64,000 nucleotides of DNA from the NCBI RefSeq assembly GCF_003432385.1, contig NZ_CP031841.1, positions 1,651,579-1,715,578 of the forward strand. Direction: 5' to 3'. A program made the position numbers and the translations under genes. Positions 54,786 through 64,000 of this stretch are shown in pieces. The notes beneath the pieces were generated by a model. That model did no database searches and was not told the origin of the DNA. It was given only the letters and a program-made list of their open reading frames with translations. Numbering within the stretch: the stretch's first letter is position 1; each line of letters begins with the position of its first letter. The stretch comes from Breoghania sp. L-A4. Its GTDB lineage: Bacteria; Pseudomonadota; Alphaproteobacteria; Rhizobiales; Stappiaceae.

Positions 54786-55809
54786 TGCTCGCCTATGTGT
54801 TTCGCCGCATCCTGGTGATGATCCCCACGCTGCTGGTCATTTCCTTCCTGACGTTCCTGATCATCGAGCTGCCGCCCGGCGACTTCCTGTCGAACCAGAT
54901 TTCGCAGCTGCGCGCGCAGGGCGAGGAATCGGCCATCGCCAAGGTGGAGTTCCTGCGCAGCGAGTTCGCGCTCGACCGGCCGTTCTTCGAGCGCTACCTG
55001 ATCTGGCTCGGCGCCTGGTCGGGGCCGCACGGATTTGACGGGATGCTGCAGGGCAACTGGGGCTGGTCGTTCGAGTACAACCAGCCGGTCTCGGAGGTCG
55101 TGGGGCCGGCGTTGCCGCTCACCGTGGTGCTCAACATGGTGACGATCCTCTTCGTCTATGTGGTGTCCTTCCCGATCGGCATCTATTCCGCCACCCGCCA
55201 GTACAGTTGGGGCGATTATGGCTTCACGCTGCTGGGCTACATCGGACTGGCGACGCCGAATTTCCTGCTCGGGCTGATCCTGCTGTATCTGGCCAACCGC
55301 TGGTTCGGGCTGGCAATCGGCGGGCTGATGGATCCGCAATTCATCGGCCAGGCGTGGAGCATGCCCAAGGTGATGTCGGTGCTGGGGCACCTGATCGTGC
55401 CGACCATCGTCATCGGCACGGCCGGAACGGCGGCGATGATCCGCCGGCTGCGCGCCAACCTGCTCGACGAGCTGCACAAGCAATATGTGGTCACCGCGCG
55501 CGCCAAGGGGCTGTCCGAGAACCGCCTGCTGGTCAAATATCCGCTGCGCATGGCGCTCAATCCGTTCATTGCCGACATCGGCAACCTGATCCCCTCGCTG
55601 GTGTCCTCCTCGGTGATCGTCTCCGTGGTGCTTAACCTGCCCACCGTCGGCCCGGTGCTGCTTGACGCGCTGCAGAGCCAGGATCAGTTCCTGGCCGGCT
55701 TCATCCTGCTGTTCGTGGCGGTGCTGACGCTGGTCGGCATGCTGATTTCCGACCTGCTGCTGGCGGTGCTCGACCCGCGCATCCGTCTCGGCGGGGGGTG
55801 TCCGCATGA
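54785..55809 (+). CDS. ABC permease, DppB/OppB type, 3' frameshift in this sequence
   Basis: About 341 residues. The first helix is RILVMIPTLLVISFLTFLII, and the binding-protein-dependent permease loop is KQYVVTARAKGLSENRLLVK. Near the end the frame runs on into the next gene. If one G is missing in the run at 55793-55798, the end becomes RIRLGGGVSA and the stop is the TGA at 55807, within the ATGA that starts the next gene. This is the normal layout of such operons, so I treat the apparent long fusion as an artefact. It forms the channel with the next permease. Confidence 0.85.
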
Positions 55810-56998
55810 GCGATCCGACGGTCGACACTTCCGCGCAGGGCGCGCGGCCGGGTCCGCCCCACTATGTCAATCCCGCGCCCTTCGACCCGCTCGAGCGCGA
55901 ACAGCTGACGCGCGAGCAGGAACGCTACTTCCAGTCCTCGCAATGGCGCATCATGTGGCTGAAGTTCAAGCGCCACAAGATCGCCGTATGGTCGGCGGTG
56001 CTGCTGGCGCTGTTCTATCTCTGCGTGCCGTTTGCCGAGGTGATCGCGCCCTATACCGCCAGCCAGCGCGACAACGAGCATCTCTACGCGCCGCCGCAGG
56101 GCGTGCATCTGTTTCTCGACGACTGGACGTTCGTCGGCCCCTTCGTCTATGGCACGGAGGCGAGCGTCAATTTCGAGGAGCTGAAGTGGGACTACGCGGT
56201 CCTCAAGGACCAGGTTCAGCCCATCCGCTTCTTCTGCAACGGCGAGCCCTATCAGTTCTGGGGGCTGTTCGAGGCGCGATTCCATCTGATGTGCGCGGCG
56301 CAAGGCGGCACGCTCTATCTGCTCGGCACCGACCGGCTGGGGCGCGACATGTTCTCCGGCATCGTCTACGGCGCGCGGCTGTCGCTGACCGTCGGCATCA
56401 TCGGCGTGGCCATCGCCATGGTGTTGGGCGTGACGCTGGGCGGCATCGCGGGTTATTTCGGCGGCTTCGCGGACAGTCTCATCCAGCGGGTCATCGAGAT
56501 CCTGCGCGCGCTGCCCGAACTGCCGCTGTGGATGGCGCTGTCGGCCGCGCTGCCGGTCACATGGAGCCCGATCTGGATCTATTTCGGCATCACGGTGATC
56601 CTCGGGCTGCTCGACTGGCCGGGGCTGGCGCGCGCGGTGCGCTCCAAGCTGCTGTCGCTGCGCGAGGAGGATTACGCCAAGGCCGCGGTGCTGATGGGCG
56701 CCAAGCCCTCGCGCATCATCGGCCGTCACCTGCTGCCCGGCTTCACCAGCCACTTGATCGCCAGCGCCACACTGTCTATCCCTCGATGATCCTCGGCGAG
56801 ACGGCGCTGTCGTTCCTCGACCTGGGGCTGCGGCGGCCGGCGGTCAGTTGGGGCGTGCTGCTCAACGAGGCGCAGAACATCACGGTGGTCACCATTTATC
56901 CATGGCTGATGGCGCCGGTGATCCCGGTGGTCCTGGTGGTGCTGGCCTTCAATTTCCTGGGCGACGGTCTGCGCGACGCGGCCGATCCCTACAAGTAG
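55806..56998 (+). CDS. ABC permease, DppC/OppC type, frameshift in this sequence
   Basis: About 397 residues, with an N-terminal OppC-type segment (RIMWLKFKRHKIAVWSAVLL) and the permease motif EEDYAKAAVLMGAKPSRIIG. The frame hits a stop at 56787-56789. Adding one C to the run at 56780-56782 restores LSIPSMILGETALSFLDLGL and continues to the natural end RDAADPYK at 56998. An extra extracytoplasmic region of about 90 residues between helices 1 and 2 (ending in LYLLGTDRLGRDM) is usual for the YejE/OppC-long group. It partners the preceding permease. Confidence 0.85.
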
Positions 56999-57018
56999 CG
57001 ACAAGGACCTGCACGGGC

Positions 57019-57606
57019 ATGGCGAAGAACGCGAGCACGGCTGCCGAATGGGACGCGGAATACCGGAAGGGCCGCTGGGACTTCCTCGGCTCGCTGACCG
57101 AGAGCGGCCGCTCGGGCATTCTCGCAAGCTGGCTGGCGGAAACCGGAACGCACACCAGCATTCTCGATGTCGGCTGCGGCGAGGGCGTGTTCTACCGCCA
57201 CATCGCGCCGCTCAAGCCCGAGCATTACGTCGGCATCGACCTGTCGCCGGAATCCTTCACGAAATCCGGCATCGATCCCGCGCCGGGCCGCTTCGAGGCG
57301 GCCGACCTGCACACGTTTGAGCCGCAGCCGGGCGAGACGTTTTCCGCGGTGGTGTTCAACGAGGTGCTGCATTTCTGCGAGGACCCGGCGGCGCAGTTCG
57401 AGCGCTACAAGGCGTTCTTGCGTCCCGGCGGCGTGATCGCCGTCTCCATGTATGCCCCCAACCGCCCCGACAGCGGCGCCAACAGGATCATCAAGCGCCT
57501 CTGGGACGCCACCGACGGCGCCGACTGGGAGGTTTTGGACGATCTCTCGCTGACCAGCGGCGCCAAGAACGTGACATGGAAGCTCAGGCTGGTGCGGCCG
57601 GTTTGA
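57019..57606 (+). CDS. Class I SAM-dependent methyltransferase
   Basis: A 195-residue protein with motif I ILDVGCGEGVFYRHIAP, motif II YVGIDLSPESF, motif IV VVFNEVLHFCEDP and a post-motif strand LRPGGVIAVSMY. The substrate is unknown. It starts 20 bp after the permease gene on the same strand with AAGGA upstream, so it is probably the last gene of the importer operon and might modify the imported compound (inference). It converges with the toxin gene of the following module. Confidence 0.8.
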   Translation: MAKNASTAAEWDAEYRKGRWDFLGSLTESGRSGILASWLAETGTHTSILDVGCGEGVFYRHIAPLKPEHYVGIDLSPESFTKSGIDPAPGRFEAADLHTFEPQPGETFSAVVFNEVLHFCEDPAAQFERYKAFLRPGGVIAVSMYAPNRPDSGANRIIKRLWDATDGADWEVLDDLSLTSGAKNVTWKLRLVRPV

Positions 57607-57652
57607 AAGGGGGGCGAAAGCTGGCGACGCACGCAACCGCGCGTCTCGCATG

Positions 57653-57954
57653 CTACGAGCTAATGGCCTGGAGGATCGCCTGCCAGTTTTGCTGGCCGCC
57701 AAGGACGCGCAGGACCATGACATGGTCGTCGTCAACAGTGTAGATTATCATATGGCTTTTGTGACTGTGGATGCGCACCGGAGGATCGAATTCCGTCCTC
57801 TCGCGCGCCATCTCGGGTGTCGCGGCCAGCGTCTCGAAGGATCGCGCCAGTTCGTCGATGTAGGTGTCCGCCTGATCGAGCGACCATGTCTCCGCAGTGT
57901 AGCGCCAGATGTCGTCGAGATCGCCGAGAGCTTTCGGGCCAGCCGGTATTGCAT
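57653..57954 (-). CDS. parE: ParE-like toxin, frameshift in this sequence
   Basis: A ParE/RelE-superfamily protein of about 100 residues, broken by one missing base near 57928-57934. The first codons read MQYRLARK. In the shifted frame the rest reads LGDLDDIWRYTAETWSLDQA, then RTEFDPPVRIHSHKSHMIIY and VLRVLGGQQNWQAIL, ending at 57653. That is the classical ParE order, ending in the conserved arginine-bearing strand. ParE toxins usually poison gyrase. The start ATG at 57954 lies 5 bp after the antitoxin stop; an in-frame ATG at 57972 overlaps it. It may be a true inactivated toxin or a sequence error. Confidence 0.75.
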
Positions 57955-57958
57955 TGGC

Positions 57959-58204
57959 TTACCGGACGACATGCCGATCGCGCATTCTCAGCTTGAAGGC
58001 GCTCGCATCGAACGGTTGCGGGTCCCCACTTTCGACGCCTTCGGTTATTGCTGCCTGAAGGATGCCGATCGCATGATGCCGCTCCTGGTCCTTGCGGATC
58101 AGATCACGCACGTAGTCGCTGGCGTTGCTGTATCGGCCGCGGACTGTCTGATCTTCCACCCACGCCTTCATCGCGTCGGGCAGGGAGACGTTCATCGTTG
58201 CCAT
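57959..58204 (-). CDS. parD: ParD-like antitoxin (ribbon-helix-helix)
   Basis: 81 residues. MATMNVSLPDAMKAWVEDQT gives the beta strand and first helix of a ribbon-helix-helix protein, and GRYSNASDYVRDLIRKDQER completes it. The acidic C-terminal tail (TEGVESGDPQPFDASAFKLR) would wrap and block ParE. Such antitoxins also repress their own promoter. Two inverted repeats lie just upstream of the start. The toxin gene follows directly. Confidence 0.88.
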   Translation of the reverse strand: MATMNVSLPDAMKAWVEDQTVRGRYSNASDYVRDLIRKDQERHHAIGILQAAITEGVESGDPQPFDASAFKLRMRDRHVVR

Positions 58205-58241
58205 GGACTGCGCTCCTTTCGGGGATCACGATACAACGGAA

Positions 58242-58284
58242 TGACAAATGATGTCAGGCGCTATGGCAAATATTGCCATAGCGC
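58242..58284. promoter_or_regulatory. Putative ParD operator: adjacent inverted repeats
   Basis: GCGCTATGGCAA (58258-58269) and TTGCCATAGCGC (58273-58284) form a perfect palindrome with a 3-bp centre. TGACA/TGTCA (58242-58246 and 58252-58256) form a second, smaller repeat on the gene side. They lie 38-80 bp upstream of parD, where autoregulatory operators are expected. No T-run follows on either strand, so a terminator role is less likely. Confidence 0.55.
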
Positions 58285-58311
58285 GCTTGCCGCTTGCCGG
58301 ATCTTTGACGC

Positions 58312-60432
58312 TCAACCGTTCTCGCTGTCGAGAAGCACCTGAACCTTTTCCAGCAACTCCGACCGGTGGTAGGGCTTGTTCAGCAAGGTCGTACCGTCGG
58401 CCATCTTGTTCTTGTCGATGACGACGTTCTCCGCATAGCCGGTGGCATAGAGCACCTTGATCGCCGGGTTCAGGCGGAGTGCTTCCTCGGCAATGGCAAC
58501 GCCGTTCATGCCGCCTGGAAGGACGACGTCGGTGAACAGCAGATCGACCGGTCGATCGCTCTTGAGGATCTCGATGGCCGCCTCGCCATCCTCCGCCTCG
58601 ACAACCTCGTAGCCGCCCTCGGTTCTCAGAATGCGGACGGGGATCTCCCGGACGTTGGGGTCGTCCTCGACGACGAGGATGCGCGCGGACGTACGGGTGA
58701 CCTCAGGCGGCTCCACGCCGTCCACCTCATCGGTCGCGGATTTTTGGGCGCGCGGCAGATAGAGTGTGACGGTTGTGCCCTGATCGACTTCGCTCGAGAT
58801 CGTGATATGGCCACCGGACTGCCGGATCAGGCCGTAGACCATGCTCAGGCCGAGGCCGCTGCCTTCACCCACGTCCCGGGTGGTGTAGAAGGGCTCAAAC
58901 GCATGCTCCATGACCTCCCGGGTCATGCCGTGACCGGTGTCGCTGACCGATAGTCTGACGTAGTCTCCCGGTGTCACGTCCTCGTGCTGACTGGTGTAGG
59001 CCTTGTCGAGCGTCGTGTTGACCGCTTCGATGGTCAAGGTTCCGCCGTCCGGCATGGCGCTGCGCGCGTTGATCGCGAGATTGAGAAGAGCGTGGTCGAG
59101 CTGTGGCCCGTCGACCCATGCGCGCCAGAGGTCGTCGGCAGCCTTGAAGTTGTAGACGATCGTCTCCCCAAGCGTCAGGCGAAGCATGTCCTCGAGCTGG
59201 CCGATCAGCGCTTCGACGTCTGTGCTCCGTGGAAACAGGGTTTGCTGGCAGGAGAAGGCGAGCAGCCGCTGGGTGAGCGAGGCGGCGCGGTCAATGGTTT
59301 GCTTGAGCTTCTCGATCCTGTCCCGCGCCAGGCGGTCCTCACGCATGTCGGACTCGATGATCTCCGCATTGCCAAGCATCACCGACAGCATGTTGTTGAA
59401 ATCGTGCGCAATGCCACCCGTGAGCTGACCGATCGCTTCCATCTTCTGAGCCTGGCGAAGCTGTTCCTCGGAGCGCTTTTGGTCGGTCAGGTCCTGCACC
59501 AGGGACGCCACGCCGATGGTATGGTTATTCCGGTCAACGATGGGCGTGTTGTACCAAACACAGAATATGGTCTTCCCATCTTTCGTGATATTCGCGTTCG
59601 CGCTTCGGCTTCCCTCCTGGTTTTCCAACAAGACGCCGTAGTAATTCTTGATGTCGTCCCGGATCTCGGCAGGCACAATCAAGTCACTGGCGCGCCGGCC
59701 AATGGCCTCTTCGGCGGTGTACCCAAATATCCTTTCCGCTGATTTGTTCCATTCGGTGCAGCAGAAGTCGCGGTCCCATGAGATGGCGGCCAGGGGCGTG
59801 TTCTGAATGTGAAGGGCGCGTCTCGCCTCGCTCTCCGTCAGCGCGTTTTCGGTTTCAATGCGATCGTCCAGATCCTTGAGCAGCATTCCAAGGATTGCGG
59901 TGGCGGGCGCGAACGTGAGGACGTACGGAACCGCCAGATGTTCCATGACGCGTTGGGCAATCTCCGCAGGCAGTTGCGTGAACAGAAGGACCGTTGCGAT
60001 GTGCACGATCAGCCCGAAGACCAGAAGCTGAACGATTCCGACCTTGACCAGACCCTTCCTGTGGAGGTGCCGATAAGCAAGGCCGAGCGAGACGCATATG
60101 ATGACGGTGCCGACGCCCACGTAGACGCCGCTGCCGCCAAGCCAAATACGGTATCCGGCCGCAATAAGCGATGCGATGACGCCGACGATCGGGCCGCCGA
60201 ACAGTCCCGACATGCTGATGACGACGGAGCGGGCGTCAAAAATCACTCCGGGGGTCATTTCGATGGGCAGCATCATCCCGATGATGCAAATGCCCCCGAA
60301 CAACACGCCGGACAAGATTTTCTGACTGGTTTCGCCCAGCCGCCTCAAATGGAGAACGAGATTCTGCAACTGACTCAGAGCGAGGAGAAGGGCTACGCCT
60401 TTTATGAGCTCGAGAATCATGATCCTGGGCAC
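58312..60432 (-). CDS. Hybrid sensor histidine kinase with PAS and receiver domains
   Basis: 706 residues. The N-terminal 190 residues hold five to six membrane helices of the LytS/YhcK 5TM type (IMLELI start region, then LSGLFGGPIVGVIASLIAAG). A PAS domain follows (PLAAISWDRDFCCTEWNKSA, about 205-320). HisKA has phospho-His in GGIAHDFNNMLSVMLGN, and the ATPase domain has LNLAINARSAMPDGG and GSGLGLSMVYGLIRQSGGH. The C-terminal receiver has phosphoacceptor Asp in LLFTDVVLPGGMNG and Lys in LLNKPYH. No separate output regulator lies beside it. The stimulus is unknown. Confidence 0.88.
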   Translation of the reverse strand: MPRIMILELIKGVALLLALSQLQNLVLHLRRLGETSQKILSGVLFGGICIIGMMLPIEMTPGVIFDARSVVISMSGLFGGPIVGVIASLIAAGYRIWLGGSGVYVGVGTVIICVSLGLAYRHLHRKGLVKVGIVQLLVFGLIVHIATVLLFTQLPAEIAQRVMEHLAVPYVLTFAPATAILGMLLKDLDDRIETENALTESEARRALHIQNTPLAAISWDRDFCCTEWNKSAERIFGYTAEEAIGRRASDLIVPAEIRDDIKNYYGVLLENQEGSRSANANITKDGKTIFCVWYNTPIVDRNNHTIGVASLVQDLTDQKRSEEQLRQAQKMEAIGQLTGGIAHDFNNMLSVMLGNAEIIESDMREDRLARDRIEKLKQTIDRAASLTQRLLAFSCQQTLFPRSTDVEALIGQLEDMLRLTLGETIVYNFKAADDLWRAWVDGPQLDHALLNLAINARSAMPDGGTLTIEAVNTTLDKAYTSQHEDVTPGDYVRLSVSDTGHGMTREVMEHAFEPFYTTRDVGEGSGLGLSMVYGLIRQSGGHITISSEVDQGTTVTLYLPRAQKSATDEVDGVEPPEVTRTSARILVVEDDPNVREIPVRILRTEGGYEVVEAEDGEAAIEILKSDRPVDLLFTDVVLPGGMNGVAIAEEALRLNPAIKVLYATGYAENVVIDKNKMADGTTLLNKPYHRSELLEKVQVLLDSENG

Positions 60433-60628
60433 GCCGGATTGTTGGGCATCAAGGGGATTAAAGCACAGATAAATGTGTCAACCGCGTATAGTGGTATCTG
60501 CTTTGGTATACTACCTACGTATTTCCCCAGCGTCCGCAAACGCAGCCTTTTGGCCGTCTGGCGCCAAGTTCCCGCCAAGGCGCACGGGCATGGCGAACAC
60601 GACGCTTTCCTCTTCATCCGCTGGCAAA

Positions 60629-60656
60629 GCCCGCCCAGGAGCGTTCCGGGGCGGGC
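60629..60656 (-). terminator. Intrinsic terminator after the AGCS symporter gene
   Basis: GCCCGCCC (60629-60636) pairs with GGGCGGGC (60649-60656), and the flanking AA/TT pairs extend the stem. It lies 26 bp beyond the symporter stop on the minus strand. The following T-run is weak. Confidence 0.55.
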
Positions 60657-60681
60657 CTTGTTGTCATCCGTTTCGCGCTGT

Positions 60682-62184
60682 CTATTTTGCGACCTTGGAG
60701 ATCTCGCCGGAGGCGAGTTTGCCCTGGTAGTCCTTCAGCAGCGCCTTCACCTTCGGCATCAGCATGTACAGCCCGATGATGTTGGCGATGCCCATGGCGA
60801 AGATCATCGCGTCCGAGAAGTCGATGACGGGGCCGAGGCTGAGCGACGAGCCGATGACCACGAAGACGCAGAAGATGGACTTGAAGATCAGCTCCTTGGT
60901 CTTCCCCTCGCCGAACATGTAGGTCCAGGCCTTCAGGCCGTAGTAGGACCAGGAGATCATGGTCGAGAAGGCGAACAGCACGGCGGCGATCGCCAGCAGG
61001 TAGCCGAAGCCGGAGAAGCTGGACTCGAAGGCCCGCGATGTCAGGGCGATGCCGGTGACGCCGTCGCCGGCGACCCAGGAGCCGGTGACGATGATCACCA
61101 GCGAGGTCATGGTGCAGATCACCACGGTGTCGATGAAGGGCTCCAGCAACGCCACGTAGCCCTCGGTGACCGGGTGGGTCGTCTGCACCGCCGAGTGGGC
61201 GATGGAGGCGGAACCGATGCCGGCCTCATTGGAGAATGCCGCGCGCTTGAAGCCCTGGATCAGGGCGCCGACGATGCCGCCGGCGACCGCTGTCGGTGCG
61301 AAGGCGCCGGTGAAGATCGAGGAAACCGCTTCGGGAATGGCGCTGAAGTTCATCGCGATGATGATCAGCGAGGAGCCGACATAGAGGATCGCCATGCCCG
61401 GAACGATCTTTTCCGTGACCCGTGCAATCGACTTGATGCCGCCGATGATCACGAAGCCGACGATGGCGGCCATGATCAGGCCGAACAGCCAGCCCTTGCC
61501 TTCGAAGAAGGGAATGATCGAGGAGATCTGGGCGAACGACTGGTTGGCCTGGAACATGTTGCCGCCGCCGAGCGCGCCGCCGATGCAGCAGATCGAGAAG
61601 AAGATCGCGAGGAACTTGCCCAGTGCTGCCTTGCCGTCCTCGGAAAGGCCCTTGGACAGATAATACATCGGTCCGCCGGACACGGTGCCGTCGGTGTATT
61701 CATTGCGGTATTTCACGCCCAATATGCATTCGGTGAATTTCGACGCCATGCCGAGCAGGCCGGCGAGGATCATCCAGAAGGTGGCGCCCGGACCGCCGAG
61801 ATAGACCGCGACGCCGACGCCGGCGATGTTGCCCAGGCCCACGGTGCCCGAAAGCGCGGTGGCCAGCGCCTGGAACGGCGTCACCTCACCGGCGTCCTTG
61901 GGGTCGAAATAGTCGCCGCGCACCAGCTCGATCGAGTGCTTGAAACCGCGAAACTGGATAAATCCGAAATAGACCGTGAAGACGGCGGCGGCGACAACCA
62001 GCCAGCCGACGATCAGCGGAAACTGGGTGCCGAAGACCGGCACCGAATAGAACACGAGGCTGACAATCGGATTGACGATCGGGGCGACGGCGTCGCTGAT
62101 CGCCTGGTCAATGCTGGATTGCGCGTGCGCGAATTGGGTCGTCAGGAGCAGGCTCAAGGCCGCTGTGAGGATGCGTACGGACAT
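60682..62184 (-). CDS. Alanine/glycine:sodium symporter (AGCS family)
   Basis: A 500-residue membrane transporter with about eleven hydrophobic helices. An N-terminal signal-like segment ([16 protein letters not shown]) is present. Family landmarks are [42 protein letters not shown] and [19 protein letters not shown], the AGCS pattern for sodium-coupled uptake of alanine or glycine. Substrate specificity within the family cannot be read from the sequence. It lies 58 bp downstream of the universal stress gene on the same strand, possibly co-transcribed. Confidence 0.92.
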   Translation of the reverse strand: MSVRILTAALSLLLTTQFAHAQSSIDQAISDAVAPIVNPIVSLVFYSVPVFGTQFPLIVGWLVVAAAVFTVYFGFIQFRGFKHSIELVRGDYFDPKDAGEVTPFQALATALSGTVGLGNIAGVGVAVYLGGPGATFWMILAGLLGMASKFTECILGVKYRNEYTDGTVSGGPMYYLSKGLSEDGKAALGKFLAIFFSICCIGGALGGGNMFQANQSFAQISSIIPFFEGKGWLFGLIMAAIVGFVIIGGIKSIARVTEKIVPGMAILYVGSSLIIIAMNFSAIPEAVSSIFTGAFAPTAVAGGIVGALIQGFKRAAFSNEAGIGSASIAHSAVQTTHPVTEGYVALLEPFIDTVVICTMTSLVIIVTGSWVAGDGVTGIALTSRAFESSFSGFGYLLAIAAVLFAFSTMISWSYYGLKAWTYMFGEGKTKELIFKSIFCVFVVIGSSLSLGPVIDFSDAMIFAMGIANIIGLYMLMPKVKALLKDYQGKLASGEISKVAK

Positions 62185-62242
62185 TATTGTCCCCCTGGAT
62201 ACGGATTATTGAAAATCGATCATCAAATGGAGCGTCGCCGCC

Positions 62243-62673
62243 CTAGGGCACGATCGTTACCGGGACGGGCGAACTCTGCATCAGGTTGATGGCCATGCTG
62301 CCGAGAATCCGGTTCGCCAGGGCGGACGCCCCCTTGCGCCCGACGACAATCTGGGACGCGCCGGTGCTCTTGGCGATCTTGCACAACAGATCGGCGGTGT
62401 CGCCGTGCCGGGCCTCGCTGGTGACCGCCTGTCCGGCCTTGGCCAGCGCGTCGACGGTGGGCTGCAGCAGCTCCTGCGCGCGCGACAGCTCCTGCTCGCG
62501 CCGCATGTGCCGCTCCGCGAGTTCTTCGGGGAGTGGAAACTGTAGGGCGACCATTCCAGCACATGCACGAGGTGCAGGGCGGAGCCACTGCGATCCGCGA
62601 GGGCCTTCGCGAAGTCCACTGCCCGTTTCGATGCGTCCGAGCCGTCGAAGCCGACGACGATGGTATCGGTCAT
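62243..62673 (-). CDS. Universal stress protein (UspA family), frameshift in this sequence
   Basis: About 143 residues. The N-terminus is MTDTIVVGFDGSDASKRAVD with the family Asp. The C-terminus has the ATP-binding motif GRKGASALANRILGSMAINL followed by SSPVPVTIVP. The frame breaks near 62535; adding one base (C on the coding strand) restores EWSPYSFPLPEELAERHMRR and a family-length protein. Usp proteins bind ATP and respond to starvation and stress. An upstream USP next to a transporter is a common pairing. Confidence 0.85.
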
Positions 62674-63151
62674 TGCAGTCCTCCTGAGTGCGCCGTCGTT
62701 TCGCAGGCAGATGGAAGGATAGTCTCGCGAGCTTCAAGTGACGCGGATGCAATTTGCGCGAAAGAACGGATATCAGATCAAAATTGATCCTTCCGTTGAG
62801 CAGCATAGGGGCAAAGTCCGCTTGCCGGCTCAGAGATACGTATAAATTCGTGAAAATCGTTACGTCAGGGCGTGACGTTGTGGAAAACCGGCTTCATGTC
62901 CCGTTGCGTAAGCGCGGTGGACAGGGCAATGCAGTCCCGGATTTATGAAACCGGAGGGCTCGAGTCCCGCGCGGCGCAGAGGATCGCAGGATGTTTGCTT
63001 TGGGAGTTGGCGTGGGCGCTGGTCAGGATGCCCGGGCCGACGTTATGGAGATCGCCGGCCTGACGGGACATGCGTGAGCGCCCGTCGACATGGACGCCGG
63101 ATCGCTCGTGGCGGAATATTGGGGTAGGGCGGCCGGGACGCCCTTTATGGG
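62674..63151. other. Non-coding region between the stress protein and chemoreceptor genes
   Basis: In this 478-bp stretch I see no gene with family likeness. Short open frames on the plus strand lack starts with ribosome binding sites. The part at 62740-62890 is comparatively AT-rich and may hold the promoter of the stress protein gene. No terminator hairpin with a T-run was found next to the chemoreceptor stop at 63152. Confidence 0.4.
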
Positions 63152-64000
63152 CTAGCCGACCTTGCCGATTTCGGCGAGGAAGCTGTTCATCTCCTCGCGC
63201 AGGGTCTGCAGGCTGCGTTCCTGACGCGACAGCGCGCTGGCTGAGTCCAGGACGCGGGCGGAGACTTCACTGGTCTCGCTGGTGGCCATCTGCACGGACA
63301 TGATGCCGGAGCTGACGTTGCGGGTGCCCTTGGCGGCGACCTCCACATTCTGGGCGATTTCGCTGGTGGCCGCGCTCTGCTGCTCGACCGCCGAGGCGAT
63401 GGCCGCGGAGATGTCGCTCACCTGCTCGATGGTCGTGCTGATCTGCGCGTTGGCCTCCACGGCCTTGGTCGTGGCGCGCTGCAGACCCTCGACCTGGGCG
63501 GCAATATCCTCGGTCGCGGTGGCGGTCTGCCCCGCGAGGCTTTTCACCTCCTGCGCCACGATGGCGAAGCCCCGGCCCATCTCGCCCGCGCGCGCCGCCT
63601 CGATGGTGGCGTTGAGCGCCAGCAGGTTGGTCTGCGCCGCGATGGCGTTGATGAGATTGACCACCTCGCCGATCTTCTGGGAGGCGCCCGACAGGCTCTC
63701 GATGTCCTGGCTCATGTCGCGTGACTGCGCCACGGCCCCGGTGGCGATCTCCGCCGACTGGCGCACCTGCCGGTTGATCTCGCCGATCGAGCCGGTGAGT
63801 TCCTCGGTGGCGGAGGCGACGTTCTGCATGTTGGCGGATGCCTCTTCCGCGCCGGAAGCGACGATCAGCGACTGTTCGTTGGCGGTGTTCGACGCCTTGG
63901 TGACGCTGTCGGATGCCGACTGCAGGGTGACGACGGCGGTGGAGACGTTTTCCACGATGTCGCCCATCTGCGTCTCGAAGGTCTCGGCCATGTGGCGGAA
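63152..64000 (-). CDS. Methyl-accepting chemotaxis protein, C-terminal part
   Basis: The gene ends at 63152 and runs past the right edge, so only about 283 C-terminal residues are seen. They form the long signalling hairpin of chemoreceptors. The tip is well conserved ([55 protein letters not shown]), with Glu/Gln-rich methylation helices on either side. No CheR-binding pentapeptide is seen at the C-terminus. The sensor domain, and thus the ligand, is outside the window. Confidence 0.9.
   Translation of the reverse strand, partial: FRHMAETFETQMGDIVENVSTAVVTLQSASDSVTKASNTANEQSLIVASGAEEASANMQNVASATEELTGSIGEINRQVRQSAEIATGAVAQSRDMSQDIESLSGASQKIGEVVNLINAIAAQTNLLALNATIEAARAGEMGRGFAIVAQEVKSLAGQTATATEDIAAQVEGLQRATTKAVEANAQISTTIEQVSDISAAIASAVEQQSAATSEIAQNVEVAAKGTRNVSSGIMSVQMATSETSEVSARVLDSASALSRQERSLQTLREEMNSFLAEIGKVG

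Noticed and set aside
54785-56998. Apparent fusion of two permeases in one frame
   Set aside because: The middle of the frame is a shifted reading of the second permease with no membrane helices. It arises from two nearby one-base losses; the real layout is two permeases with an ATGA overlap.
60470-60535. Palindrome-like GGTATACTACC and TACGTA upstream of the hybrid kinase
   Set aside because: Short and not at a clear promoter spacing; could be chance in an AT-rich patch.
59809-62289. Open frame of 826 codons on the plus strand opposite the hybrid kinase and AGCS genes
   Set aside because: Asp/Gly/His-rich shadow of two confident genes; no domain or ribosome site.

Overview
The window is high-GC DNA with dense, often overlapping genes. 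It looks like the chromosome of an alphaproteobacterium of the Hyphomicrobiales (Rhizobiales). The main evidence is a long stretch that, from memory, follows the rhizobial order: cytochrome c maturation (ccmI-ccmE-ccmF-ccmH), degP, an OmpR-type two-component pair, glnE, a PleC-like kinase and pepN. A FeuP/FeuQ-like pair and the 3' end of a Rhodobacter-type gene transfer agent (GTA) cluster point the same way. I cannot name the genus.

Layout. 1-7030: end of the GTA tail region (tail of gp12, then gp13, gp14, gp15 and a DUF2793/beta-helix protein). 7077-8984: two genes on the other strand, a methyltransferase and a sulfotransferase-like protein, which look like accessory cargo. 9098-10794: lysozyme-holin lysis cassette. 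10882-13295: PepSY protein plus FeuP/FeuQ-like regulators. 13538-15730: a lipoprotein and a conserved protein of unknown role. 16077-20921: cytochrome c maturation. 21080-25051: DegP and a two-component pair. 25146-28106: complete glnE. 28107-32753: a visibly lower-GC island with three unrecognised genes, bounded by two decayed IS701-type transposase remnants and by a second, truncated copy of the last 1143 bp of glnE. 32798-42866: pleC, then an AraC regulator and a large autotransporter, then pepN. 43196-48581: a small unknown gene, a hydrolase, a TetR regulator, and the glutarate pair gcdH plus CoA-transferase. 48626-50461: adenylate cyclase. 50749-57606: a peptide-type ABC importer operon with a trailing methyltransferase. 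57653-58284: a ParDE-like toxin-antitoxin pair with a palindromic putative operator. 58312-62673: hybrid kinase, AGCS amino-acid:sodium symporter and a universal stress protein. 63152-64000: 3' part of a chemoreceptor.

Two things stand out. First, the glnE region: the island sits between a full glnE and a 3' duplicate of equal repeat length (1143 bp, about 50 substitutions, no indels). The duplicate's left edge joins a transposase gene at a short microhomology. This suggests integration of an IS-associated segment by recombination in glnE. Second, eleven probable frameshifts lie in otherwise intact genes (four in gp15; one each in degP, pleC, tetR, both ABC permeases, parE and the stress protein). 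At least ten look like one missing base, most in or beside short G or C runs. This pattern fits residual sequencing or assembly error better than gene decay, and those genes are annotated as probably functional.
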